Part shown: piece after piece, positions 23,782-36,200 of the stretch
How the letters are laid out: every line of letters begins with the position of its first letter
Numbering within the stretch: position 1 is the first letter of the stretch
Source: Anthopleura xanthogrammica
Lineage: Eukaryota; Cnidaria; Anthozoa; Actiniaria; Actiniidae
DNA: 64,000 nucleotides
Assembly: GCA_964019055.1 (NCBI GenBank)
Contig: OZ025223.1
Location: 6,855,763-6,919,762, forward strand
Direction of reading: 5' to 3'
The notes under the pieces: generated by a model
What the model saw: the letters and a program-made list of their open reading frames with translations, nothing else
Told to the model about the DNA's origin: nothing
Databases searched by the model: none
Made by a program: the position numbers and the translations under genes

Positions 23782-24298
23782 CTACGTGTTGGCCTCATTC
23801 TCGCTTGTTTCAGCTTGTTCAAGAACTTGTTGTAGTAATTCATCAACAGTTCGGTCCTGAAAATTTTCCTGTCGATCATCGACCTCTAGTTCTGGTACAA
23901 GAACCCGTAATAACTTACAAACATTTCCTCTTAATTCATAAAGTTGTTGAGTCCGACTCAGTAGAGCCTTAAACTGCTGTTGTGGACTCATTTCTTTGAC
24001 TGCGTCTACAATACTTTTGTCAATGTTTGGTATACTTTTATCCATATTTGGTTGAACCTTATGTTCTTGTGGACTGCCATCGTCCATATAATTTGTATCT
24101 TCATTTACTGTACTTGTATTCCCCTCTGTTTTACTGACTGCAAGATTCGTACCAACAGGTTTAATATTTGTATTGGAGTCTTTATCTTTAGGTGATGGTG
24201 GATCAATCACGATGATATTAGAATCAGATTTTTGTTTTCTTGGGGGTTCGTCAGCTTCTGCAACATCATCATGGGGTCTCTTCATATTTGATACAGGA
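23782..24298 (-). CDS. MORC3-like: MORC3-like terminal exon 20
   Basis: This exon encodes [20 protein letters not shown], then [14 protein letters not shown], a hydrophobic core followed by acidic/Ser residues like a SUMO-interacting motif, and ends with a conserved helix: [20 protein letters not shown], then VPELEVDD...[13 protein letters not shown]. The C-terminal block aligns with the end of human MORC3, which places the true C terminus here. The stop is TAG. Confidence 0.9.
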
Positions 24299-27200
24299 CT
24301 GCAAGAGTAATGATCTAAGTTAGCAGAAATGAGACAAGGTACTAAACCATATAATATTCCAACCATCAAAATTTTGTTTTGTTTTGCCCCCTGACCTTGG
24401 GCACCCGTGCACCCTCAATTTTTATCGTACAAATAGAAACGTGTCTTGAACTGGTGTCCGGTACCGAGACCATTTGGATAGGTAGTTCCGACCCCGTCTG
24501 ATAGGGTTGCCTTACCCAAGTTCGTTTGTCTTACCATTGCTTTTCACTGCAGGAGTTCAATACCATGTCAAACCAGGCAATAATTTCGCAAACGCACCTA
24601 AATATTACTTATTCTTGGCTGGTTTATAATAGCTAGCACGGATTGGATAAACATCCTGCACTTTCAGCGGCGGCGGAAGCTGAAAATCATGGGGGGGGGG
24701 GGGGGGGGGCACTTCAATTTTTTTTTTTTTTACAAAATACAAAATACAAATGCCTTTAAAAATATTTATGATTTATAGTTTATGATTTATCCAAACCACA
24801 ATATATTTGGGGGGGGGGGGGGGGGAACGGGACTGGCAAGAAAATAAGTTGGGGCCAGTGCCCCCCGGCTTCCGCCGCCCCTGACTTTTTATTGTTGTTC
24901 ATTCGAAACAAGACGGAGGGGGCATATATATTTTTTCAGCTACACGGACAGCACCGAATGGGAGAGTTTCGAATGTTTTTATACACGGCACGGCAAGTCG
25001 CGATCCGTGCTGTAAGTTTTTCATAGTCATTCGAAAACTGCTCTAGTCTCAAGTGGTTGAGGAATAATACAAAGCTTGTGAAATGTTGCATAAATACCTT
25101 GTAGTAGATTGTTGCGGTTCTGTCTTGACAGATATCGTTGGTGCATCTTGAGTCTGTGTTTCTAACTTGACCTGAAAACAAAGGATTCCCACTTTCAATA
25201 AAGTATTTCATGATCCAACGAAACTAAGTAGAACACAGATAAATTAAAGGATACAGCTGTTTAAATATCAAATGTTAGTTGAGTTGTATCAGGGGAAATT
25301 CCACCCTGGTTGTATGCATAGAATATATAATGTAGTTGTAGTGTGTGTGAGACAGTGGGCCAAATTGGAAACCAGTATAGACCCTTTGCACGTGACTTCA
25401 GAGCAGCTCAATTTGGAGGGCAAAACAAAAGAATTTTAATCTCCTGAAAATTGGAACCTATTCTTTTGCCCTCCAAATTAAGCTGCATTCCGACTTGCTG
25501 CAAGGGGTCTATTCATTTACTGAATTTATATCCCACTATAAAAAAAGTGATATATTTTATTTTTTATTTATTTCAAAAAAGGTTGGTGAAGGTTTGTTGC
25601 ATATTGCATGCTGCATGTTGCTTGTCGCATACCAAGCTTGAAATGCATTACATTATATGTTAATAATATCAGCACAGAAGAATATATGCTGGATAAACCT
25701 GCAGACAAAGTGTGGGAAAATCCCATATTGTTGTGACCTTTCGCTGCTTGAATTCACGTGACCCATACTGCATTTCGGGCTTGGTATGCAACATGCAACA
25801 AAACCTTCACCAACCTTTTTGAAATAGCTGTATACCAAACATGTGTTTCATGCCCTGATGAACCAAGGAAGCACGTTAGAGTTTTGTTTGTATTTTTCTT
25901 CGGTTTGGTTGAGCTAGCGCGTGTAATCTACAATGCGACAGGCTTTCCTTGATTTGTTACCACGCGCTGTGTTAGGAATCCGAAAGGCCTATGATCCTCC
26001 TACGATCGTGATCAGTGCGAGGAAATAGCGGAATGACGATACTCGTCGATCCGCTCCTCGCAAAATATTGGCCGATTTTCGTTGATCCTACTTGGCTTGA
26101 CCAAGTCAACGAGGAACGCCTGTCTCATTCCTTTAACAGCGCGCGCGTAATAACCAAATACTAGGAGGAACGCCTGTCACATTGTAGATTACACGCGCTA
26201 GCTCAAAACACAAACAAAATGTTAACGTGCTCTCTTGGATAAACCACACTTAATCACATAAATCAACATAAATCAATGGCTATTCAGACTATAGAGGCTT
26301 TGCACCATCACGTGATGGCAGCCATGACAGGAGCAATAAGCAAGTTCACAGTTTAAGAACCGTTATCAGTGCGCATGCGATTTTATCCCGAATTTCTAAC
26401 CTTTTGTTTAATTAATTTTTAAAAATACAAAGCATTCAGTCGAGGCTGCAAGGTTCAAATTCGAATAATCCTTTGAATTACCTTGAAGCCTCGATTGAAT
26501 GTTTTGTCTGTGACCAGTGAACCGATGTATGGATGAATCGCTATACCACGTGTAGTACTGACTAACTAACCTGTGGAGGTGTGTCTCCCTGTGGCCCAGT
26601 ATTAATAGGCGTCTTACCAGAAGGTGCAATATATCGATACCTGTCGTTAACAGTCACATCCTTACGCCCTAAGGTCGGGCTTGTCGTAGATGATGTATTA
26701 TCATCAGGTATAACCGCTGACACCGGTGAGATGGAACTCTCTGCAGCATGTTTATTCACCTCCATCAATGATTCAAGAGGTTTGTAGTCAGATGAGGTTT
26801 GTTGGGCCTGAGGCTTAACCTCTGTTGGTGTCAGTTGTTGTACAGGGTTGGATATAGAGTAATTTTGTTCAGGTGCTGCTAGTGATTGTACGGATATTAC
26901 CTTAGGTGTGGGGTCAACAACAATAGCAGTGACAGGGACCATTGTTGGTAGATTGGCAACATGTTTAGCAGCTGCTTGACTGTTGACTTTTAACAGAACA
27001 GGTGGTCCACCTACTTTAGGCACATGCGATCCTCCTATGTTTGTAACTGTTGGCCCTACTACTTTTGGGACAGACGATGGGTCTACTTTGATCTGTGTTC
27101 CTTGAGTCACAGTAGGTGCTGTTGCTAGAATAGGCTTTGTATTTGGAGGAACTGAAGAACCTGTTAAACATTAAATCTTGATGTTAATGTAAATTCTTCG

Positions 27201-30200
27201 AAAAAGAGAGAAAGAGAATGGAACAAAAGTAGAAAGAATAGAATAATGAAAAGAAAAATGCATGGACTAAATCCAAATTTTTACCACTTATGATTCTTAT
27301 GGTAATGAGGAATTTCCTTTTGAAAAAGAATAACCAAAAATTCTTTGAAAAAGGGAGAAAGAGAATGGAACAAAAGTAGAAAGAATAGAATAATGAAAAG
27401 AAAAATGCATGGACTTAAATCCAAGTTTTTACCACTTATGATTCTTATGGTAATGAGGAATTTCCTTTTGAAAATAAATACCCAAAAATTTAATCTCTGA
27501 ACAGTAATTCAATCATGTATGTCGCAAAACACTTTACCCCACACAAATGAAAATACAACTACAGAATACCCCGCAAATCATATGCAGTTGTTGGAACTCT
27601 TTGTAGAACACGCCATACAACAATAGAAGTAATTGCTATTTAATATGTGCATATGATTTGGGGTGTATTCTGTAGCTCTACCTACAGACGGATATAGACC
27701 CCTTGCAGTACGTCAGAATGCAGCTCAACTTGGAGGACAAAAAAAAAAAGGATTTCAAATGAATTTCGGTCTCAAAATCCGTCCCCACTAACCCTGTTAG
27801 TTGGGAGGGATTTTGAGGCCGACACCAAGAACGGCTGCAAAGGAGACTAATTCTCAGGAGATTGAAATTTTGTTTTTTCCTCCAAATTGAGCTGCTTTGA
27901 CGTCACCTGCAAGGGCTATATTCTGTAGTCATACGTAATATAATTATCATTACCATGTGTGACGACTTTAACTATGCATAGTGCAGATTGTTGTTGGGTA
28001 TTCTGGGTGTTAGTTGGTGCAGCTATTGTCTTTACTATTTGATGAACTGGAGTACCAGCTGGTGTAATAGTGTTTCTCACAGCTTGTGTTGATAGGTTTG
28101 GAGCAGGTTGGCTTGTAACTGGTGTCAAGATCACTTTTTGCCCATTTGGTTGGTGTACAATAAATTTCTTTTGGGGTTGTGTGTTCTGATGTTTGGTCAT
28201 GGCTGGACCAACGACCTACAGGAAGGAATATGAGGCAGGTTATATACACGCATCAAGAGTTCCACGCTACTGCTCTAAGCGCATGCTCAGGGTATTAAAA
28301 AGTGGGATAATATTTTATAAAGTATGCAATTTTTCGGTATATTTGATTCAGAATTCGCTTAACGGTATGCAATCTTGAATATTTAATGAAAATTGTGCTT
28401 GACAAGAAAGATACAACTAAAATATAGAATATTTTACAAAATATTATCCCACTTTTTAATCCCCTGAGCATGAGCTTTAGAGCAGTAGCGCGGAACTCTT
28501 GATGCATGTATACCCTCAATAATCCCCTTCACAGTTCCCTGTACCATCTTGAAAGGTAGCTGTGCCTTTGCATCAAAGTGAGACAAACAGTGAGCTTGCA
28601 ATGATAGAGACCTTTTTTAACACCTTGGACAACTATTCATATGTCTCTATCATTTGCAAGCTCACCGTTCGTCTTGCTTCTATTCAAAGGCAAAGCTACC
28701 TTTCAAGATGGCGAAGGGAACTGTGAAGGGGGCTATTGAAAAATCAAGACCAGAGCATAAAAACCATGAAATCCATCTAATAGTCCACTTTCGATATTCT
28801 GGTTGAGTGATCACACACAAAGCAATTCAAGACAAGGCTCTGGGGAAACAATTGAGTAACCTAATATATTCTTGTTTCCCCCGAACCTCGTCTTGAATTG
28901 CTTTGTGCATGATCACTCAACCAGAATATCAAAAGTGGGCTATTACACTAAATGTTCTATTGCTGGTTTTCATGTGACGTCATAGCCGCCATCTTTGGTG
29001 AACTCTACAAAAGATGTGTAATCAGTCTCTTTTGTTATATCAACCGACATGGCTGCCATGTCTTTTGTTATTTCTTGGGAATGATTGAAAACCAGCAAAA
29101 TTTATTTCACAATGATGTTACATGAAAACAATCTTTTGTTTTTTTACACTAAAAATCATGGTCATGGGATGGGGACAAAACACCAACAACACAAAAGAAA
29201 CTGCAAAAAAATAGGCAATGTTCATAAAAGCCCACAAAGCACTCTGGGAAACTGAGTCCTGCAAAAATGGAACAGGGAAAACAAAGGAAATATCAGAAAA
29301 GAAATACTCTGTTGTTTTCGTCTGTTGAGATACTTAAATTTGAATAGAAAATGTTGAAGATAAAACTGTCAGATGAATTTTTAGAGGAGCCAAAAACAGA
29401 GCAAGGAATCAGTTTCGCATCATGATTTGTGCTAGAAATTCGAGCACCTGCACTTTGGATATTGTATATTTTATAACTTAAAAAAGCAATAATAGCCACA
29501 AAATACTGACGGTATATATTGTAGAATAAACATATCACCGAAAACTATCAATTCCGCTGCAGAGTAAAATTAGTCCAAATTCTTATAGTTCTTCACCATT
29601 CTGTCCCCTTGTAAACAAGCTGTGATGTTATAGTTCATGTTATAATGAGAATACCATGACCTTTAATTTGTTGTTCAATGAATACTTACCCTTATTTGAA
29701 GCTTCTGTGGACTTGATGCTTCAGCTTTAACATTTCCTTTTTGCTGTAGAAAAAATAAAAGTTTTAAAAATTAAAAAATTATAGAAGTTTAAAAAAATTT
29801 GATTGAGCTATCTCTTACATTTTCTAAATTCCAATATTGGAATGCAGTGGAAGAAAAGCCACTCTGTGGAATCCACTGTTAATTCCCATTTACTTTAATT
29901 ACTATTGAGAGCTAGGCTTCAGTCGTATGTCATCCCCTAGCAATGGGAATGAAATTTCCTAACCCTCCCATTTGGTTTGGCCAAAAATATCCTGACCCTC
30001 CCCCTGCACAGATTCTACCTCCCAGACAAAACTGAAATAAGACCTGTCCTTGAACACATACAGAATTAATCAATATTAATAAATAACTTAAATATTTATA
30101 AACCTAGGAAATGGTATAAGTGTACTGTATGTAAAAGCATCTTTCTTTGTTATCAAGCAACATCTGCCATGAATGATAATGCTGGCAGTGATGATGATGA

Positions 30201-33200
30201 TGTCAATAGCAGTGTTACATACTGCTAAGCATTATGTCTTTTTTATATTTATTTAATAGCTTTTGAGTCTAAGATTATACTAAAACAATTATTCACCTCA
30301 GACTTAGTGAATATGGTGAATATTTACCTTGCCTGGATGACGACCTCTTGGTAAATATTCACCAATACTATTCACTTCATTTTTGGTGAATAATTTTTTA
30401 ATACAACAACATATACACTGTAAAGCAATACGCCGAATGCAATAATGGCACATACTGACTTTCAGAAATAAGAGCTTATCTTTAAAAATGAGCACCACCA
30501 TCAGAAAGAGCCAGCAGAAATATGTATTTTTGGAAAGTTTTCTTGCTATAACTCGAATTTGAGAGAAGTGATTTGGAATCAAAATTACAGATATTTGTAT
30601 GTTCAGTCAACTGAGGACTGACTAGCCTCATTCTGGTGTTTTTCCAGCGTTTTTTCACAATTCTAAATATTCTCAAGAGTTTAATATTTCTACCTTAAAC
30701 TTTCTGATTTTGTTGAAATCATTATAATCTATAATTTCATTGTAGTGCTTAATTAAAATATGAATCTAAAAAATTATGAAGTAAAAATCGGCGTAAGTTA
30801 TGTGACTATTTTTTACCACGTTTTCCCTGGCAGAAATATTGGTTAATCTTTTTCCACAAACAGCCACATGGTTGCTTTCTACTAAAGACTTCATTATTTT
30901 GTCAATACTATGCACACCGAGCCTTTGTGTTCTGTACCACACGTCAGTGTTCGGTTTATCAATGATAGCCAAGTAAAAAGGACCAGTTTCTCGTAGCAGA
31001 GGAGGACGTTTGCTAAGGAACTCTTTAAAAAGACCCACGAAACATCTTGAACCTCCAGTAGCAAAGATTTGGGGTCCAACTGGTCTTCGCTCTGTGTTGA
31101 AACCGCTTTGCCTCGTCTTAGTTGGGTTTGCGTTACAAATAACGTACTCGATGCCTCGCTCGTCACTACATAGTTTAAAATCCTCCACAGACATTGAATA
31201 GTGCACTTCACGTCCTTTGAGACCAAAATACTGCGTTAAAATCCACCACATGGTCTGACAGAGTATTCTTGGAGTGCCTGAACCTAGTTTTCTTTTCTCC
31301 CACAGCTCGTCTTCCTCGAGCATCGACAACGCGTTTGAAGCATTTGGTCTTCTGCCTCTACCTTCTTCACGAAGTAGCTTTGCTCTTCCCTCAAGCACTT
31401 GCTTTGACTGTTGAAATCGGCGGTCTTTGATTATGGAAAATGGATATTTCTGATCCCGTAGGTGCCGGTCAAGACTTGCTATCATTACTCTAAGACTTTC
31501 TGGTTCATAATGGTCGCCTTGCTTGTTTCGTACTTCAGCATAAAAGCGCTGGAGGATTTCATCAAGTACTTCAGGCGGATTTTCTTCAATATTTTGATTA
31601 ACATTTCGCTCCTCGGCCCAGCTACGCCATACATTCAACCAGGTTCGTGTACTTTTAATCGTGTTTTCGTTTTTCGTTTTTGCATTCGCCTTCAAATCTT
31701 GTATCTCGCTTTGATCAAGAAGGGCAAAACGGCTGTCGGCCATTTTTGTTTACAGCGTTTATGCGTATGTACTCAGACAGAGTACAATTATGGATTAGTT
31801 GTACTGCTCTGGACCAATCAGACGAATGATTTCATTGACTGTCAGTCACGTCACGCAAACGCTAATTGTTATTCATATCAACTTTGTTTATGTTAAGCAA
31901 CCTTTGGTCGGATCATATTTCATTCTTGTCTGGTATTTATCCAGTACAATTCGTAATTAATATGTACTAGTGATGTTTTGAAAGTTTTTGTAATTACACA
32001 AGCCTTCAGGCGAGAAAAAACAATTACGAGTACCTAATAAATTACGAATTGTACGAGAAGGTCGTGGTGATTTTTCATTTGAAGTAGACTCAACAAAATT
32101 GTATATAAAAAGAATGTCAAAAAGGGAAGGCATTTATCTCCATTTGGCCAATTTTTTTCTGAAGGTTTAGTAATTAAAAATCTGTTTTTGTAAGTAGAAT
32201 TTTAACATAAGTAGAATTTTAACATAAGTAGAATTTTAACATAAGTAGAATTTTACCATAGACCTAATTCCAAGAACGTTGTCACATAAATATATATATC
32301 AAAATAACAAATAGGAATTAGAAATATTTTTTTAATTTTAATTTTAAAGCCCCCTAAATTGATGGGAGAGTGGTGATTTTAGAGGGGGGGTACAATTTTC
32401 AAAATCAACTGAAAGTGTGTGGGGGGGGGGGGGACATTTTTTGCAATAGATTTCAAAATACTGGGGGTACAGTTTTAGGGAGTCACATATATAGCCTGTA
32501 CAGGGATGTTCTGCTACATAGGGTATGGTTTTTGGGGATTTTGGTCTTACACAGGGTATATGGTTTCCATGATTTTGTCTTGAATAGGGTCATCAGTCTT
32601 GCATAGGTTAGGGGTACTAGTGTTTCCAAGTCTTAGTTAGGGCATTCAATTTCGACTTTTTGTCAAAACTAATTCTTTTCACTGCCAAAAAAATTTTTGG
32701 TGGAACAATTCTGAAACACAATTGCACATCCATAAGACATGAGCTAAGAATTCTGTTAACTTGTGTGTCAAAAATGTACAAGTTAATTATTTAATAATCA
32801 ATCTTTATTCCGGAATTAATGCCTACGTCACATAAGTGTTATAAGGTCCTGCAGAGCTTAAATAAATTAAAATATCAAAAGATATTCTGTGGGCCAAATT
32901 GGAAACCAGCTCACTTTATTCTGCTGTATTTGATACCGACATTAAATAAAGATTTATTTATATTTATAAAGAATATGGTAATATCATATATTAAAATCTT
33001 CCCTCACACCCTACCAAGCATAATATGAACACATTCCCACTCCCCATAAACTCCCTAAGTATGAAGTCTAAATAATTCTCAAAAGTCTCTGAATATATAT
33101 ACTGACCTTCCCCCTACCCGTCACATCTCATATAATAGCAAAAATGTCTTAGAATGAAGTATACTAGCGGTTAATGTAACAAATGAATACCAACCTGTTG

Positions 33201-36200
33201 AAGGGATTCCTTTTGTTGTATACTTTTGGCTTCTACTGCTTTAATGAGCCTGTGGTAACAATATGGTAGAGGAAAATTACATGCCTTGAACCATGCACTA
33301 CTGTATGGGAACTTTCCATTTGTCGGAAATGGCCGGTGCCACACTGGTCCATTCATAAAAAGAATTCCACTATTTATTTATCAGAACTGTCCAGCCAGAT
33401 CAAGCAATCCCTAAATTATTTCCACTATTCTGATGGAATGTATACAAAAAATAGGGAAACAGTCGAGAAAAAGACCTCTATCTTTTTTTTTTGACATCAT
33501 TAAAAATAATGACTGAGATCATTAATTTTTTTGGATGACAGAAGCCAAAACACAAGACTTCTAGAAGTGACCTTCATTCATTATTTCCAATACAATCCAG
33601 ATATACCTAAGTATTTCAAAAAAGGTTGTTGGAGCCAAAGGCAATAGGCCATAGGTAAAAATGGGGGTGCTCAGCCCCCCCAAATCTCAAGTGGGGGTGC
33701 TCTAGCCCCCCCCCCCCCCGCCCACCCTAGTCCGCTGTCTATGATCTCCTTTGTCTCCAACAACCTTTTTTTAAATAGCTGTATATCAAAACATACTTTT
33801 GAAGCTCTACTTCTTTTTTCTGAAGTTCTTTTTTTCTCACTTCAAGTTCTAATTCTTTGACTGCTTTAGCTTCCTGGGGAAAAATATCATTCATTTGCAA
33901 TATTGTTATTGTTATTGGAATGAACACATGGTTATACAGACGAGTCTTCTAGTAGCACAAAAAGTAGTATTTATAAAATGAGAGTCTGTGTTGTATTGGT
34001 GGATATAGATACGAGCCGATGACAAGTATCTATTAATAGGCAAATCTTTGTTTACAATATTTTCCTCATTAGCATATGGTTTTAAGTCAAGAAAATTACA
34101 AACTGAACCCAAAACTTAAAAGATCTTATTGATAGGAGTGGCTGAAGATGGTATGGAATACCAGGAACTTTTTGCACAACCCCACACACTGGCAAATTCT
34201 AGGAAAAGAGTTCGTTGGTATAAATGTTCTTCAAATATGTTCTTCCATGTGAGATGCTAAAATTGATATTCATATAAAAATGCATGCACGTTCCTTGAAG
34301 AAATGTCAGTTGCTATTATTATTTTCTATTAAAAACCCATCTAAAACATTTATTAGCTTTTAGATTTCTAGTAACATTTGAGTTTTAGAATGTGGTGTAA
34401 AGAGGAAGCTCGCCTCTCATCAATGCAACTTGGGTTTGAGTCCTGCCAGGCTTAGTGTCGTATGCAAGTTGAGTGTGTTGGTTTTCTCCTGTGCTTTGAG
34501 GGTTTTTCTTCAGATTCTACGGTTTTCCTCCCTCCTCAAAAATCAACTTCTAATTTCCAATTTGTGATTTGATCATGGAACAAGGGCCACAGGTTTGTTA
34601 ATCACTGGCTATTTAAGGAGGCTCGAAATGGTTTTCCTTGAACGAGCGCGCGCGCGCTCTAAATGACGTAGCACTTAATCATTTGAAATAAATATAGGAA
34701 AATTTTGTCCCTAAAAACCTCATACTTAAACTAAAATAACTCAAAAACTGGACGGTAAAACATTCTAAAACTTTGCATGTGGCTTTTATTTAATGGTTCG
34801 TAAGTGCTAAGAAAAAATTAAAAAATTCTGTAATGGGGAACGTTCTGAAATAAACTTCATTGATTTTTGAGAATCCCTCATTACAGAATTTTTTCTTTTT
34901 CGGTCTAATCAAAGATTGGATCATGAAGTTCAAACATGCCAATTTTAAAGGATTTTCACCGTGCGGTTTTTGAGTTATGATTTTTTAAATGAAAAACTTT
35001 GCACACATTTGAAGTGTTCTATCGTTGTCATAGCAACGTGTTACGTCATGTTTTTCTTTTTATTCCAACCTTTACTTTACGGTCTTTCGTCTTCTGGGTC
35101 AACTTACTGTCATATATTAGCCATATAAAGTTTTTCAGGGTCATTTTTGTTAGTCTATATGCAAGTTCCAAAACCCTTTCTAGCCTCCTTAAGTGCAAAC
35201 CTTCTAAAATACGGTAAAAACAGTACTTACCTTTTCTTTTCTCTTCTTTTCTTCAAGCTCTTTTTCTCTAAAAGATCAACAACATTGGTGAGAGATGGCA
35301 CATGAGCAGTGCACACCAACCATGCTTCAAAATAACATGATTCCTAGGCTGATGGATACCTGCTTTGCTAATTTAAAAATATACAGTCAATGTCTTTAAA
35401 TGTTGTCCACCAAAAAGACATTTAGACCAAGAGAAATATCAAGTGATACCTAATACACTTGCTCTAAATGCTTGATACCAGCAATCATTGTATAAGTGAG
35501 TTAATAATTATTATTCTCTGTTTATTGTTACTCATTATAGAGTTTGAAACCAGAATTTATATCGTTTAAAACCAATAAACAAATCATCACGTGATACTTC
35601 TTTTGGTCTTTAAGTCTTTTTCACAGGACAACCTTTTTGACAATGACTGTATATTATACTATAATAAGCTAACCAGTCCCCTTGCTCAAAAAGCTGTTCA
35701 CTTTGCAGCCAACTAAAGCCTGTAAATCTCAAGAACAGGTGATTGTCTTTTGGATATCTCCAGCTGAGAGGTTTGCTGTTTACAAAACTAGAAATCAAAG
35801 TTTGTCTTCAAAAGTCATGCTCAGCCAAATCAGCCACAGGTAGCTGCCACATCCCTTTACTCTTTTTGAGTAAATTTAGTGGCCTGCATGAATTGTGACA
35901 TGACACTCGGCATGTCACATTTCACAGGAAGATTTCTCAGATTGTTTTAAAATTGCTTGATTTAGAATTATTCTTACAAAAAATGGATTTTTCAAGTATA
36001 AAAAGTGAAATTTCACAGGCTTATCAACTACATTTAGTAGAAAAGAATAAAATTAAATACAAAACTTAATCATGAAATGTCCTTCCAGCTGAACTGAAAT
36101 AGTGACGTAGAAATGACGTCACTGCAAAACTGAGGCGTCATGAAGCCTGCAAAAATTGACTCATAAAATATCTGAGATAAATCTGGATTTTCAGAAGGTT

